From positions 310,001-374,000 of the forward strand of contig CAZDWC010000002.1 in the NCBI GenBank assembly GCA_964509075.1: a stretch of 64,000 nucleotides of DNA. The letters are read 5' to 3'. Positions 15,722 through 24,451 of the stretch are shown here, in pieces. The position numbers were made by a program, and so were the translations under genes. This DNA is from UBA7239 sp964509075 (GTDB lineage Bacteria; Pseudomonadota; Gammaproteobacteria; Pseudomonadales; UBA7239). The notes below the pieces were generated by a model that did no database searches, was not told the origin of the DNA, and was given only the letters and a program-made list of their open reading frames with translations. Each line of letters begins with the position of its first letter. The stretch's first letter is position 1.

Positions 15722-16054
15722 TCAGTAGCGGATGCGGATACCGCGCTCCAGTGACAACCTCAACTCGGTAGCATCCAGTTCCGGCGGAAAATAGCAGCCG
15801 GACACCCGCGCTTCGGCAAAACTGGCGCCGTGCAGCCTGGTATTCCTGAAGTCTATGCCGCGCAAATCGGCACCGCGAAAATAGGCATCGGTAAAATCCA
15901 TGCCATCGGCATCCATCTCGCGCAGGTCCAGTCCACGGTAATCACCGCCGGCCAGGTGCGAGGCATCCAGCACCGATTTCATCTTGTTGAACTCTTCAAT
16001 GTTTTCCGTACGCAACAGCTGGTACAAGGGATTGTTTTTCACTTGTGGCTTCAC
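15722..16054 (-). CDS. Small pentapeptide-repeat protein
   Basis: A 110-residue protein with a run of A(D/N)LxG-type pentapeptides at ~38-90: LAGGDYRGLDLREMDADGMDFTDAYF, then RGADLRGIDFRNTRLHGASF, predicted to form a short right-handed quadrilateral beta-helix. The start is GTG at 16054 behind a GAGGA ribosome-binding site. The run is too short to resemble Qnr/MfpA gyrase-protecting proteins; the function is unknown. It converges with the PilZ gene. Confidence 0.8.
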   Translation of the reverse strand: MKPQVKNNPLYQLLRTENIEEFNKMKSVLDASHLAGGDYRGLDLREMDADGMDFTDAYFRGADLRGIDFRNTRLHGASFAEARVSGCYFPPELDATELRLSLERGIRIRY

Positions 16055-16106
16055 GGCAGATCCTCATCCCGCACACTTCAGGATGAGTATAGACAGCAAA
16101 GTGCAG

Positions 16107-17378
16107 TCAGTGACTGCCTGTCACTGTCCTCTGCTGCGCCCGCCACACCCAGGCCAGGCAGCACAGCCCCAGCACGCCACTCAGGGCGAAAAACAGCGGC
16201 AAACCCAGCCTTTCGGCCAGAAAGCCCCCCGCCAGCGACAGCGTGCCGGATACCAGCATGAACAGCGACATCTGCAGTGTGTAGTCCCCGCCCTCGTGTC
16301 CACTTCGGCAAAAGCCCATCATGCCGGCGAACAAGGCCACGGTGGACATGGCATCCACCACCTGCTCGAACATGGCGATGCCCAGTACCGCCGTCTGGCT
16401 GTTCCAGCCCAGCGGTAGCAACATCCATAAGGCAAGACCGACGCTCTGCAAGCAGCCAAACCAGAACAGTGCACGGAAGCCTCCCAACCGACGAGCCAGC
16501 AATCCACCAGCAAATGCCGCCACCATGCCGGCAACAGATGCCAACAGGCTAACCTGGCCGATCTGTGCCAACGACAAGCCGGCATCCACCATCGCCGGCT
16601 TGATCATCGGCGAAGCCAGTGAGTCGGCCACCTTGTAGCTCAGCAGTACCGGCAACCACAAGTACATGCCGGGTTGCTGCAGCAGCTGGCGCCAGCCAGA
16701 CCAGGCCGGGCTAACCGCCTTGCCACGGGGTGACGGCGACACAGCCGATGGCTGGCGCGGCTCGCGGAACAGCAACACGGGGATCATCAACAGCAACAAA
16801 GCGACGGCAAGCCCGCGCAACCCTTGTTGCAAGCCGACTACGGCCGTCAACATCAACAGACCATTGCCGCCGGCCAGCATGCCCAGTTTGTAGCCCGCCA
16901 CTTGTATGCCGTTGCCAATACTGCGAAGGGAAACCGGCAGCAGCTTCACGGCCAATGCGTCTGTTGCGACATCCTGCGTGGCAAGCAAGGCATTGGTCAG
17001 CAACACAGCCAGTAAAAACAGCGGCAGATGCGTGGCAAACCACTGCTCCGGTGCCAGCAGTGACACCCCCAGCAGAAGCAGGCAGGCACAGGATTGCAAG
17101 GGCAGTATCCAGCTGCGGTAATGCCCGAATCGCTGGCTGCCGAGTTGATCCACCCACGGCGCCCACAGGAACTTGAAAAACCAGGGCATGGCCAGCAAGC
17201 GCGCCAGACTGATCCAGGTCAGGGATACGCCATGCTCGCGCAGCAGCGCCGGCAGCGCATGGGCAAAAAAACCTGAGGGTAGCCCCTGGGCGATATACAA
17301 AGTGGTGAGCAGGCAGGCCAGTGCCGGCAGAGGTACCGGCGGCGACACCTGCTTTCCCGCAGAAGATATGGGAGACAC
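16107..17378 (-). CDS. MFS transporter, AmpG / RhtX-FptX-like
   Basis: A 423-residue transporter with about 12 hydrophobic helices. The N-terminal phrase LYIAQGLPSGFFAHALPALLREHGVSLTWI and the following LLAMPWFFKFLWAPWVD are typical of the AmpG-like branch that includes RhtX/FptX siderophore importers. Substrate candidates are siderophores or muropeptides; no TonB receptor or siderophore gene lies nearby to decide. The start is GTG at 17378, one base after the YfiR-like gene stop (TAG), so the two are co-transcribed. Confidence 0.8.
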   Translation of the reverse strand: MSPISSAGKQVSPPVPLPALACLLTTLYIAQGLPSGFFAHALPALLREHGVSLTWISLARLLAMPWFFKFLWAPWVDQLGSQRFGHYRSWILPLQSCACLLLLGVSLLAPEQWFATHLPLFLLAVLLTNALLATQDVATDALAVKLLPVSLRSIGNGIQVAGYKLGMLAGGNGLLMLTAVVGLQQGLRGLAVALLLLMIPVLLFREPRQPSAVSPSPRGKAVSPAWSGWRQLLQQPGMYLWLPVLLSYKVADSLASPMIKPAMVDAGLSLAQIGQVSLLASVAGMVAAFAGGLLARRLGGFRALFWFGCLQSVGLALWMLLPLGWNSQTAVLGIAMFEQVVDAMSTVALFAGMMGFCRSGHEGGDYTLQMSLFMLVSGTLSLAGGFLAERLGLPLFFALSGVLGLCCLAWVWRAQQRTVTGSH

Positions 17379-17379
17379 G

Positions 17380-17949
17380 CTACTGCTTGACGGAAACGGC
17401 CAGCTTCAGCAGCTGTGAGCTGAATGACACCTGGGCCTCGCGGGCCAGTGCTGCATCGACAGAGAACAGGATGCGATCACCCTTGCGCTGCAGGGAAGCG
17501 TGAGCCAGTGAGTCATCGACACAGTCATCACACAACACAATACTGCCTGCTGCAGCTGCCTGTTTGACGATGGCGCGCTGGCGGAGCTTGTCCAGGCCCG
17601 GGCCGAGCACAATGGCGGCACAGCCCGCAGGCGTCCTGTCCTTTTCCAGTACATCTACCAGCAGTGAGCGGTTATTACCCATGCCGAGGCCGGCGCTGCC
17701 TTGCAGCTTACCGCTGGAAGGTGGCTCGCCAGTCAGACATAACCTGTATGGCCCGGCTTCGTGTTTCGGTTGGGAGGAGAAACGCAGGATTCCCACAATG
17801 ACAGCGGCGCGCAGATCGCTTTCGCTTCCGGAAATGGCCAAACACTCCGGGATGGCCAGAAACAGCATGCAAACAGCCGCTGCATGCCTCAAAACATGTA
17901 TCTGAATTGCCCTACGGTATCCCTTCGCACTCGATGCCATATCATACAC
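17380..17949 (-). CDS. YfiR family periplasmic protein
   Basis: A 189-residue protein with an N-terminal signal region (RHAAAVCMLFLAIPECLA). The mature part fits the YfiR/DUF4154 family: the start LRAAVIVGILRFS, a middle CAAIVLGPGL strand, and the diagnostic end DRILFSVDAALAREAQVSFSSQLLKLAVSV. In Pseudomonas, YfiR is a periplasmic repressor of the diguanylate cyclase YfiN, but many family members sit beside transport or receptor genes, as here. The start is uncertain; ATG 17940 is an alternative. It is upstream of and nearly touching the MFS gene. Confidence 0.75.
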   Translation of the reverse strand: MYDMASSAKGYRRAIQIHVLRHAAAVCMLFLAIPECLAISGSESDLRAAVIVGILRFSSQPKHEAGPYRLCLTGEPPSSGKLQGSAGLGMGNNRSLLVDVLEKDRTPAGCAAIVLGPGLDKLRQRAIVKQAAAAGSIVLCDDCVDDSLAHASLQRKGDRILFSVDAALAREAQVSFSSQLLKLAVSVKQ

Positions 17950-18065
17950 ATGCGGTTTAACGTAATAAGTTTGGGGGCTTTACACTTCCTTTGGCAATAA
18001 TAAAGCGTTTGAAACAATTTACCACCTACCAAGACTGGCAGAGACACCTGGGATTATCAACAGTA

Positions 18066-19547
18066 TCACGCACAAAAAAAGTGCAAAAAACACGCTTCCA
18101 CAGTGTCCGCCAGACGCCCCAGATCAGCCTCCTGCCGTGCGCGATAATCAAAATCTACCGGCGCCGACAAACCTGCCCAGGCCAGCAGGCTGCCCAAGGA
18201 CTCCGCCTCGTCAAAAATACCGTGTACATAAGTCCCCAGAATCTGGCCATCGGCAGACAGTGCGCCGTCGCCGTGATCGCCCAGATCCAGCGCCGCCTGC
18301 GCCAATGCAGGCCCACTGCTCACCCCGCAGTGAATTTCGTAGCCGGACACGCACGCACCCGTGGCACACAGCTTACCGCTAACCCGCAGCAACTGTTTCT
18401 CCGGCTCGAGCACGGTATCAAAATCAAGCAAGCCCAGCCCACAAGATGTTCCTGCCTCACCTTCCAGCGCATGCGGGTCGGCGATACTGTTGCCCAGCAT
18501 CTGCAAGCCACCGCAAATGCCCATTAGCTTGCCGCCATAGCGCAGGTGTTTTTGCAAATACGGTTCCCAACCCTCGGTGCGCAGGAATTCGAGATCGCCG
18601 CGCACACTCTTGCTGCCCGGCAAAATCACCAGATCCGCAGGTGGCCTGGCTTGCCCCATCCACACAAACTGCAAATCCACCTGGGGATGCAGGCGCAAGG
18701 CATCAAAATCGGTATGGTTGCTGATGCGTGGGGTCACAGGAACGACGATGCGCAGTTTTTCATCCTCCCCTGATTGCACTTGTTGTTCAGCAATGGCGTC
18801 TTCGGCTTCCAGGTGCAGGCCATGCAGGTAGGGCATCACCGCCAGCACTTTTTTGCCGGTGCGCTGTTCCAGCCAGTCTATACCCGGCTGCAACAGGCTG
18901 ACATCGCCGCGAAACTTGTTGATGACAAATCCCACTACCCGCGCCTGTTCGCTGGCGCTCAGCAAATCCAGCGTGCCGCACAAATGCGCAAACACGCCGC
19001 CGCGATCAATATCCGCCACCAGAACCACCGGGCAATCCACCGCTTCGGCAAAGCCCATGTTGGCGACATCGCGATCGCGCAAATTGATTTCAGCCGGGCT
19101 GCCTGCACCCTCCACCACAATCACATCGTATTGTGCCGACAAACGTTCGAAGGATTGCAGCACATACTGCATCGCTTCGGTTTTGTAATTGTGATAACCC
19201 CAGGCATTCATGTTGGCTATTGCCTTGCCGTGCACAATCACCTGCGCACCGACATCGGTATTCGGCTTCAACAGAATGGGATTCATGTCGCTGTGCGGCT
19301 CAAGAAAGCAAGCCTGCGCCTGCACTGCTTGCGCACGGCCGATTTCGCCGCCATCTACCGTCACCGCGCTGTTGAGCGCCATGTTCTGTGGTTTGAAAGG
19401 CACGACTTTCACACCCTGACGCGCCAATACGCGGCAAATACCTGCCACCAGCGTGCTTTTGCCTGCATCCGATGTGCAACCCTGTACCATCAGGCAATGC
19501 GGTGCGCGAAACGGTTCCTCGCGCAGGTGTGAAAAATCCTTCAGCAT
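18066..19547 (-). CDS. cobQ: Cobyric acid synthase
   Basis: A 493-residue enzyme that amidates adenosylcobyrinic a,c-diamide at four carboxylates using glutamine. The N-terminal half is a dethiobiotin-synthetase-like ATPase (LMVQGCTSDAGKSTLVAGICRVL, PFKPQNMALNS, IVVEGAGSPAEINL, VLVADIDRGGVFA). The C-terminal half is a class I amidotransferase with the nucleophile in GICGGLQMLG and a terminal YVHGIFD. The start MLKDFSHLREE at 19547 is chosen over an upstream ATG (19604) because it matches family starts and leaves a 10-bp gap after cobT. It forms a cobT-cobQ operon. Confidence 0.95.
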   Translation of the reverse strand: MLKDFSHLREEPFRAPHCLMVQGCTSDAGKSTLVAGICRVLARQGVKVVPFKPQNMALNSAVTVDGGEIGRAQAVQAQACFLEPHSDMNPILLKPNTDVGAQVIVHGKAIANMNAWGYHNYKTEAMQYVLQSFERLSAQYDVIVVEGAGSPAEINLRDRDVANMGFAEAVDCPVVLVADIDRGGVFAHLCGTLDLLSASEQARVVGFVINKFRGDVSLLQPGIDWLEQRTGKKVLAVMPYLHGLHLEAEDAIAEQQVQSGEDEKLRIVVPVTPRISNHTDFDALRLHPQVDLQFVWMGQARPPADLVILPGSKSVRGDLEFLRTEGWEPYLQKHLRYGGKLMGICGGLQMLGNSIADPHALEGEAGTSCGLGLLDFDTVLEPEKQLLRVSGKLCATGACVSGYEIHCGVSSGPALAQAALDLGDHGDGALSADGQILGTYVHGIFDEAESLGSLLAWAGLSAPVDFDYRARQEADLGRLADTVEACFLHFFCA

Positions 19548-19557
19548 ATTGTTAAGC

Positions 19558-20604
19558 TCAGCTTTTACTGGATACGCCCGCTGATTCAAACGACGCCATT
19601 TCATTCAGAAACAACACGGCCGATTGAATGAGGGGATAGGTCACTGCCACACCGCTACCTTCACCCAGTCGCAAGCCCAGCGACAGCAGTGGTTGTACCT
19701 GCAGATAATCCAGCATCCTGCGATGACCGGATTCGTTGGACAAATGCGAGAACACGCAGTAGTCGCGCGCATGCGGCTCCAGCGCAAAGGCAATCGCCGC
19801 CGCACTGCTGGCGATAAAGCCGTCGATCATCACCAGCATATTCTGTTCACAGGCCGCCATGATCGCGCCACACATCATGGCAATTTCAAAGCCGCCAAAT
19901 GTACACAGGATTTCAAACGGATCGGTGAGTGCACCGTGCCTGGCCAGGGCTTTTTCCAGCACCTGCGTTTTGTGTGCAAGTCCGCTTTCATCAAGCCCGG
20001 TGCCACGCCCCACGCAATCACTGACTGCCGTGCCTGACAAGGCCGAAAACAGGGCGGTAGCCGCCGATGTATTGCCAATGCCCATCTCGCCAAAACCGAT
20101 CACATTGCAACCGGCTTCGCTGCGCGCGCGCGCCAGCATCGCGCCGCGCGCAATGGCCTGTTCGCACTCGGCAGCTGTCATCGCCGGCTCGTGCAGGAAG
20201 TTGCGTGTGCCCATGCCGACTTTGGCACGGGTGATGGGCAAGTCATCCAGGTTGCCATTCACACCGGCATCAATAACGTCAATCGCAATGCCGTGCTGAC
20301 GACAAAACACGTTGATGGCCGCACCACCGCCGACAAAATTGCGCACCATCTGCTGCGTGACTACCTGCGGAAACGGACTCACAGCTTCCGCAACAATGCC
20401 GTGGTCACCGGCAAACAAAAGCATGTGCGGCTTGTTAAGTGAAGGGGAAAGCGATTGCTGCACCAGTGCCACCTGCAACGCCACCTGTTCCAATATGCCC
20501 AAGGCACCGATGGGCTTGGTTTTGCCATCAATTTTTTGCTGGATATCGGCTTGCAGCGCGCGATTGACCGCGTGCACGGTAAACAGTTTCTGGGCATCAA
20601 ACAT
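19558..20604 (-). CDS. cobT: Nicotinate-nucleotide--dimethylbenzimidazole phosphoribosyltransferase
   Basis: A 348-residue CobT that makes alpha-ribazole phosphate for the lower ligand of cobalamin. Conserved blocks are TKPIGALGILEQVA, LLFAGDHGIVAEAVSPFPQ, FGEMGIGNTSAATAL, GRGTGLDESGLAHK and the terminal LGLRLGEGSGVA with the catalytic Glu. It precedes cobQ on the minus strand. The 222-bp upstream region holds hairpin repeats, and I saw no recognisable cobalamin riboswitch in it. Confidence 0.96.
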   Translation of the reverse strand: MFDAQKLFTVHAVNRALQADIQQKIDGKTKPIGALGILEQVALQVALVQQSLSPSLNKPHMLLFAGDHGIVAEAVSPFPQVVTQQMVRNFVGGGAAINVFCRQHGIAIDVIDAGVNGNLDDLPITRAKVGMGTRNFLHEPAMTAAECEQAIARGAMLARARSEAGCNVIGFGEMGIGNTSAATALFSALSGTAVSDCVGRGTGLDESGLAHKTQVLEKALARHGALTDPFEILCTFGGFEIAMMCGAIMAACEQNMLVMIDGFIASSAAAIAFALEPHARDYCVFSHLSNESGHRRMLDYLQVQPLLSLGLRLGEGSGVAVTYPLIQSAVLFLNEMASFESAGVSSKS

Positions 20605-20710
20605 GAAAGGTACCTGGACAGCAAAGGCAGGAAAATCGGGGCGCAGTGTACCTGATACATCTGTAAAGATGGCAGCTGCAAAAAACAGCCTGCCAACGCT
20701 GCACGAAAAA

Positions 20711-20823
20711 CAACCCCCTCCCCGCTACGCGGAACTCCCCCTTGGCAGGGGGAGAGTTGGTGCCGGCTGTAGTACGTAACTCCCCTCCTTTTCAAGGAGG
20801 GGTGCCCCACAGGGGCGGGGTGG
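20711..20823. repeat. Cluster of GC-rich hairpins between cobT and ppsA
   Basis: Two inner hairpins are nested between complementary outer flanks. The first pairs CTCCCCC with GGGGGAG (~20734-20753). The second pairs CCCCTCCTT with AAGGAGGGG around a TTC loop (20782-20802). The flanks CAACCCCCTCCCCGC and GGGGCGGGGTGGT can also pair. This resembles a dispersed intergenic palindrome common in proteobacterial genomes. It begins about 100 bp before the cobT start and ends against the ppsA stop, so it could affect termination or mRNA stability. Confidence 0.7.
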
Positions 20824-20826
20824 TCG

Positions 20827-23196
20827 TCATTCCCCCTCCACCTCCGCCACAATCCGCGTCATCTTCAGCACACTGTCCGGGTTCAGGGCAATCGAACCGA
20901 TGCCCTGCTGCACCAGCCAGCGCGTGATTTCAGGAAAATCGCTGGGCGCCTGCCCGCAGATACCGATGTACTTGCCGTGCTTGCGGCAGGCAGCAATCGC
21001 CATGCCCATCAACACCGCCACCGCTGGATTGCGTTCATCGAACTGCGGCAGTAACCCGGAATCGCGATCGACGCCCAACGTGAGCTGGGTCAGATCGTTG
21101 GAGCCAATGGAAAAGCCATCGCAGTATTCAAGGAATTGATCGGCCAGCAGTGCGTTGGCAGGAATTTCGCACATAAGAATCAAACGCAAACCATTCTGGC
21201 CACGAACCAGACCCTGTTCCGCCATAATCGCACTCACCTTCTGCACTTCCTCCACCGTGCGCACAAACGGCAGCATGACTTCGAGATTGGTCAAACCCAT
21301 CTCGTCGCGCACCTTTTTCAGCGCACGGCACTCCAGTGCAAAACATTCACGAAAACTCTCGGCGTAATAACGCGAGGCGCCGCGAAAACCGATCATCGGG
21401 TTTTCTTCCTGTGGCTCGAATTGCGCACCCCCCAACAATTGCGCGTATTCGTTGGACTTGAAATCACTGGTGCGAACAATCACCGGCTTCGGGTAGAAAG
21501 CCGCAGCGAGCGTGGCAATACCTTCAGCAAGTTTCTCCACATAAAAATCGACAGGTGATGCGTAACCTCGCGTGTGCTCGCCGATTTCCTGCTGCAAAGC
21601 AACAGGCAATTGATCAAACGCCAGTAATGCGCGTGGATGCACGCTGATGTGATTGCTGATGATGAACTCCATACGCGCCAATCCCACGCCGCTATTCGGC
21701 AATGCCGCCAATGCGAAGGCCTGGCCGGGATTGGCGGCAATCAGCATGATGTGCGTCTGCGTTGCCGGCAGCGCACCCATGTCGATCTGTTCGCGCACAA
21801 ACGGCAACACACCGTCATACACCACGCCGCGCTCACCGTCAGCACAACTGACTGTCACCGACATGCCGCTTTGCAACACGTCCGTGGCACGACCGCATCC
21901 CACCACGGCCGGAATACCCAGCTCGCGCGCAATGATCGCCGCATGACAGGTGCGGCCGCCGCGATTAGTGACGATGGCACTAGCGGTTTTCATCACCGGC
22001 TCCCAGTCAGGATCCGTGATGTCCGCCACCAGCACATCGCCGGGCTGTATGGATGACATTTCACTTTTATCTCGAATAACCCGCACCGGCCCTGCACCAA
22101 TTCTCTGACCGATACTTTTGCCGGCAATCAGCAACCTGCCTTTCTGTTCGAGGCGATACACATCCTGCAACAACAGGTTGCGGCTGGCTTGCACGGTTTC
22201 CGGCCGCGCCTGGACGATAAACAATTGCTGCGTGATACCGTCGCGCGCCCATTCGATATCCATCGCACAGCCGTAATGCTCTTCGATAATCAAAGCCTGC
22301 CTGGCGAGCGCAATCACTTCGTTATCACTGATACAAAAACGCTGTTGATCTTCAATACTCACCGCGTCATTGCGTGTGGCTTTGCCATGTTGATTGTCAT
22401 AGACCATGCGCAAGGCCTTGGAGCCCAGCTGGCGCTTGAGAATGGAGCGAAAGCCAGCACGCAAGGTCGGTTTGTGCACCGTAAATTCATCCGGGTTCAC
22501 TGCACCCTGCACCACATTTTCACCCAGGCCGTAGGCGGCCGTGATGCTGACCACGTCGCGAAAACCGCTTTCGGTATCCAATGTGAACATCACGCCGGAT
22601 GCGCCGCAATCGGAACGCACCATTTTCTGCACGCCGATGGAGAGCGCCACTTTCATGTGCGCAAATCCCTTGTGTACGCGATAGGAAATTGCCCTGTCGG
22701 TAAACAGCGAAGCAAACACCTGTTTGCAGGTAGCCAGCAACTGCTCCTTGCCGCGAATATTGAGATAGGTTTCCTGCTGGCCGGCAAAAGAAGCATCCGG
22801 CAAATCTTCGGCCGTAGCCGAACTGCGCACCGCAACATCCGTATTCGCGCCGTACTGCTGTTCCAGCGCGGCATACGCTGCGGAGATCGCTGCCGCCAGA
22901 TCCGGTGGCATCTCGCCTGCGAGGATCCAGTCGCGAATCTCTCCCCCGGTTTGCTGCAGCGCAGATACATCCTGCATATTGATGCCGTGCAGTGCGCCGG
23001 CAATTTTTTCACGCAGCTTGTTGTGATCAACATAAAGCCAGTAAGCCTGCGCGGTGGTCGCAAAACCGTCCGGCACATGAACACCTTTTGGCGCAAGCTG
23101 GCTGACCATCTCGCCAAGCGATGCGTTCTTGCCGCCGACGATGGCAACATCTCCACGTGACAGGCTGGCAAACGGGCGTATCAAACATTCATTCAT
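20827..23196 (-). CDS. ppsA: Phosphoenolpyruvate synthase
   Basis: A 789-residue enzyme converting pyruvate and ATP to PEP, AMP and phosphate in gluconeogenesis. It has an N-terminal ATP-grasp domain (VGGKNASLGEMVSQL, AVRSSATAEDLPDASFAGQQETYLN), the central swivelling domain with the phosphorylated His in GGRTCHAAIIARELGIPAVVGC, and the C-terminal PEP/pyruvate barrel ending MCEIPANALLADQFL, GSNDLTQLTLGVDRDS and KYIGICGQAPSDFPE with the catalytic Cys. Length is standard. Its usual regulator gene ppsR is not adjacent. Confidence 0.97.
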   Translation of the reverse strand: MNECLIRPFASLSRGDVAIVGGKNASLGEMVSQLAPKGVHVPDGFATTAQAYWLYVDHNKLREKIAGALHGINMQDVSALQQTGGEIRDWILAGEMPPDLAAAISAAYAALEQQYGANTDVAVRSSATAEDLPDASFAGQQETYLNIRGKEQLLATCKQVFASLFTDRAISYRVHKGFAHMKVALSIGVQKMVRSDCGASGVMFTLDTESGFRDVVSITAAYGLGENVVQGAVNPDEFTVHKPTLRAGFRSILKRQLGSKALRMVYDNQHGKATRNDAVSIEDQQRFCISDNEVIALARQALIIEEHYGCAMDIEWARDGITQQLFIVQARPETVQASRNLLLQDVYRLEQKGRLLIAGKSIGQRIGAGPVRVIRDKSEMSSIQPGDVLVADITDPDWEPVMKTASAIVTNRGGRTCHAAIIARELGIPAVVGCGRATDVLQSGMSVTVSCADGERGVVYDGVLPFVREQIDMGALPATQTHIMLIAANPGQAFALAALPNSGVGLARMEFIISNHISVHPRALLAFDQLPVALQQEIGEHTRGYASPVDFYVEKLAEGIATLAAAFYPKPVIVRTSDFKSNEYAQLLGGAQFEPQEENPMIGFRGASRYYAESFRECFALECRALKKVRDEMGLTNLEVMLPFVRTVEEVQKVSAIMAEQGLVRGQNGLRLILMCEIPANALLADQFLEYCDGFSIGSNDLTQLTLGVDRDSGLLPQFDERNPAVAVLMGMAIAACRKHGKYIGICGQAPSDFPEITRWLVQQGIGSIALNPDSVLKMTRIVAEVEGE

Positions 23197-23335
23197 GACG
23201 CACTCTCAATGAACCACCAGAAAAACCGGCAGGAAGACAAACACTATAGCGACTTGAGGCTGGCACGCACATTACAGAGCAGCCTGTACCAATGCCGAGT
23301 ATTGATTTTCCCTCCTTTCGTATTACATTGCGAAC

Positions 23336-24451
23336 ATGAAAGCTTCACAACAAACAAGATTCACTCTGGATAGCTGGCTGCCGGAATACTTCCGCAACAC
23401 GGAAGACCAGTGGAAAGCCGTGCAGGCTCGCGTACTGACATTGCTGCTGCTGTTGTATGGCGTCGGCTTTATACCGGTGTCGATAGCCGCAGTACTCTGC
23501 AACGTCTACGGGATTCTCGATACCAGAGCGCCGGCGATCATCAGCGCCGCCGGCTCACTGGCCGGCATTGCCGCGCTGCTGAACTTCAGGCGCACGGCCA
23601 ATCTTCAACAGGCCAGTCGCCTCTACGCCTGGATGGCACTGGCCATGGTGCTGGCGGTGATTGTTTACACTGGCGGCTGGCAATCGCCCGTGTGCATGTT
23701 TTTCCTGACGCTGCCGATCATCGCCGGTTTCGCAATGGATCAGAAATCGCGGTTGTTCTATGCCGCCGTAGTCTGTCTGCTGTACACCGCGCTGTTCCTG
23801 CTACATCGCAGTGGACATGATTTTTTCCAGTTGATACCGCAACCCTACTGGCAAACTGCGCAGGCACTTGTCTGGACGCTGGCGCTGCTGTCGATTGCCT
23901 CCTGCCTGGCCCTGTTTGATCTCTCCGAAAACCGGCTTTCAGCCATGCTGGCCCGCGACAGGGCAGATCTGGAACGCCGCGCCAACGAAGACGATCTGAC
24001 TGGAGCACTGAATGACCAGGCCCTGATCGCCTACATGATGCAGCAGGCGACAGATACACACTCCGGCATTCCGCAACGCGTCATCTATGTCATCGTCAAT
24101 AACCACCGCGACATCGCACAGTTTTTCGGCAATGAGACTGCAGATGCATTCCTGGCAGAAACGGCAGCGCGCTTGCGCCAACTGTTAAGTGATGGCGCAG
24201 CACTCGGGCGTTATGCAGTCAATGAGTTCGTTATCTATGTGCCTGGCAACATGAATCACAACAGCTTTGTGCAACTGCAGCGCAAAATTGCTGCACTGCA
24301 GGCGAAAGCCATAGCTCCTGCCGATGGCAGTCGCTTCCTGCTGGATCTCGGTATCGGTGTTTTTTCATGTGCAGATGCAGATTTGTCGCCACAGGAGTTG
24401 ACGGACCGCGCGCGCGCCACAATCGAGGAGCCACTGACCAATGTCGATTGA
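23336..24451 (+). CDS. Membrane protein with degenerate GGDEF domain (first of a pair)
   Basis: A 371-residue protein with about six hydrophobic helices (~33-205) followed by a GGDEF-type domain. The domain start is clear (NEDDLTGALNDQAL), but the active-site loop reads RYAVNEFVIYVP instead of RYGGDEFVV-like, so the Gly-Gly-Asp that binds GTP and metal is lost. Diguanylate cyclase activity is therefore unlikely; sensing, dimerisation or nucleotide binding may remain. It is divergent from ppsA and overlaps the next, paralogous gene by 11 bp. Confidence 0.85.
   Translation: MKASQQTRFTLDSWLPEYFRNTEDQWKAVQARVLTLLLLLYGVGFIPVSIAAVLCNVYGILDTRAPAIISAAGSLAGIAALLNFRRTANLQQASRLYAWMALAMVLAVIVYTGGWQSPVCMFFLTLPIIAGFAMDQKSRLFYAAVVCLLYTALFLLHRSGHDFFQLIPQPYWQTAQALVWTLALLSIASCLALFDLSENRLSAMLARDRADLERRANEDDLTGALNDQALIAYMMQQATDTHSGIPQRVIYVIVNNHRDIAQFFGNETADAFLAETAARLRQLLSDGAALGRYAVNEFVIYVPGNMNHNSFVQLQRKIAALQAKAIAPADGSRFLLDLGIGVFSCADADLSPQELTDRARATIEEPLTNVD

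Noticed and set aside
20605..20826. Cobalamin riboswitch upstream of cobT
   Set aside because: The region was read on the minus strand for a B12-box-like element and coaxial stems; only the repeat hairpins are visible.
22189..23160. 323-codon plus-strand frame opposite ppsA
   Set aside because: Shadow of ppsA; its His/Arg-rich translation has no domain and no plausible start region.
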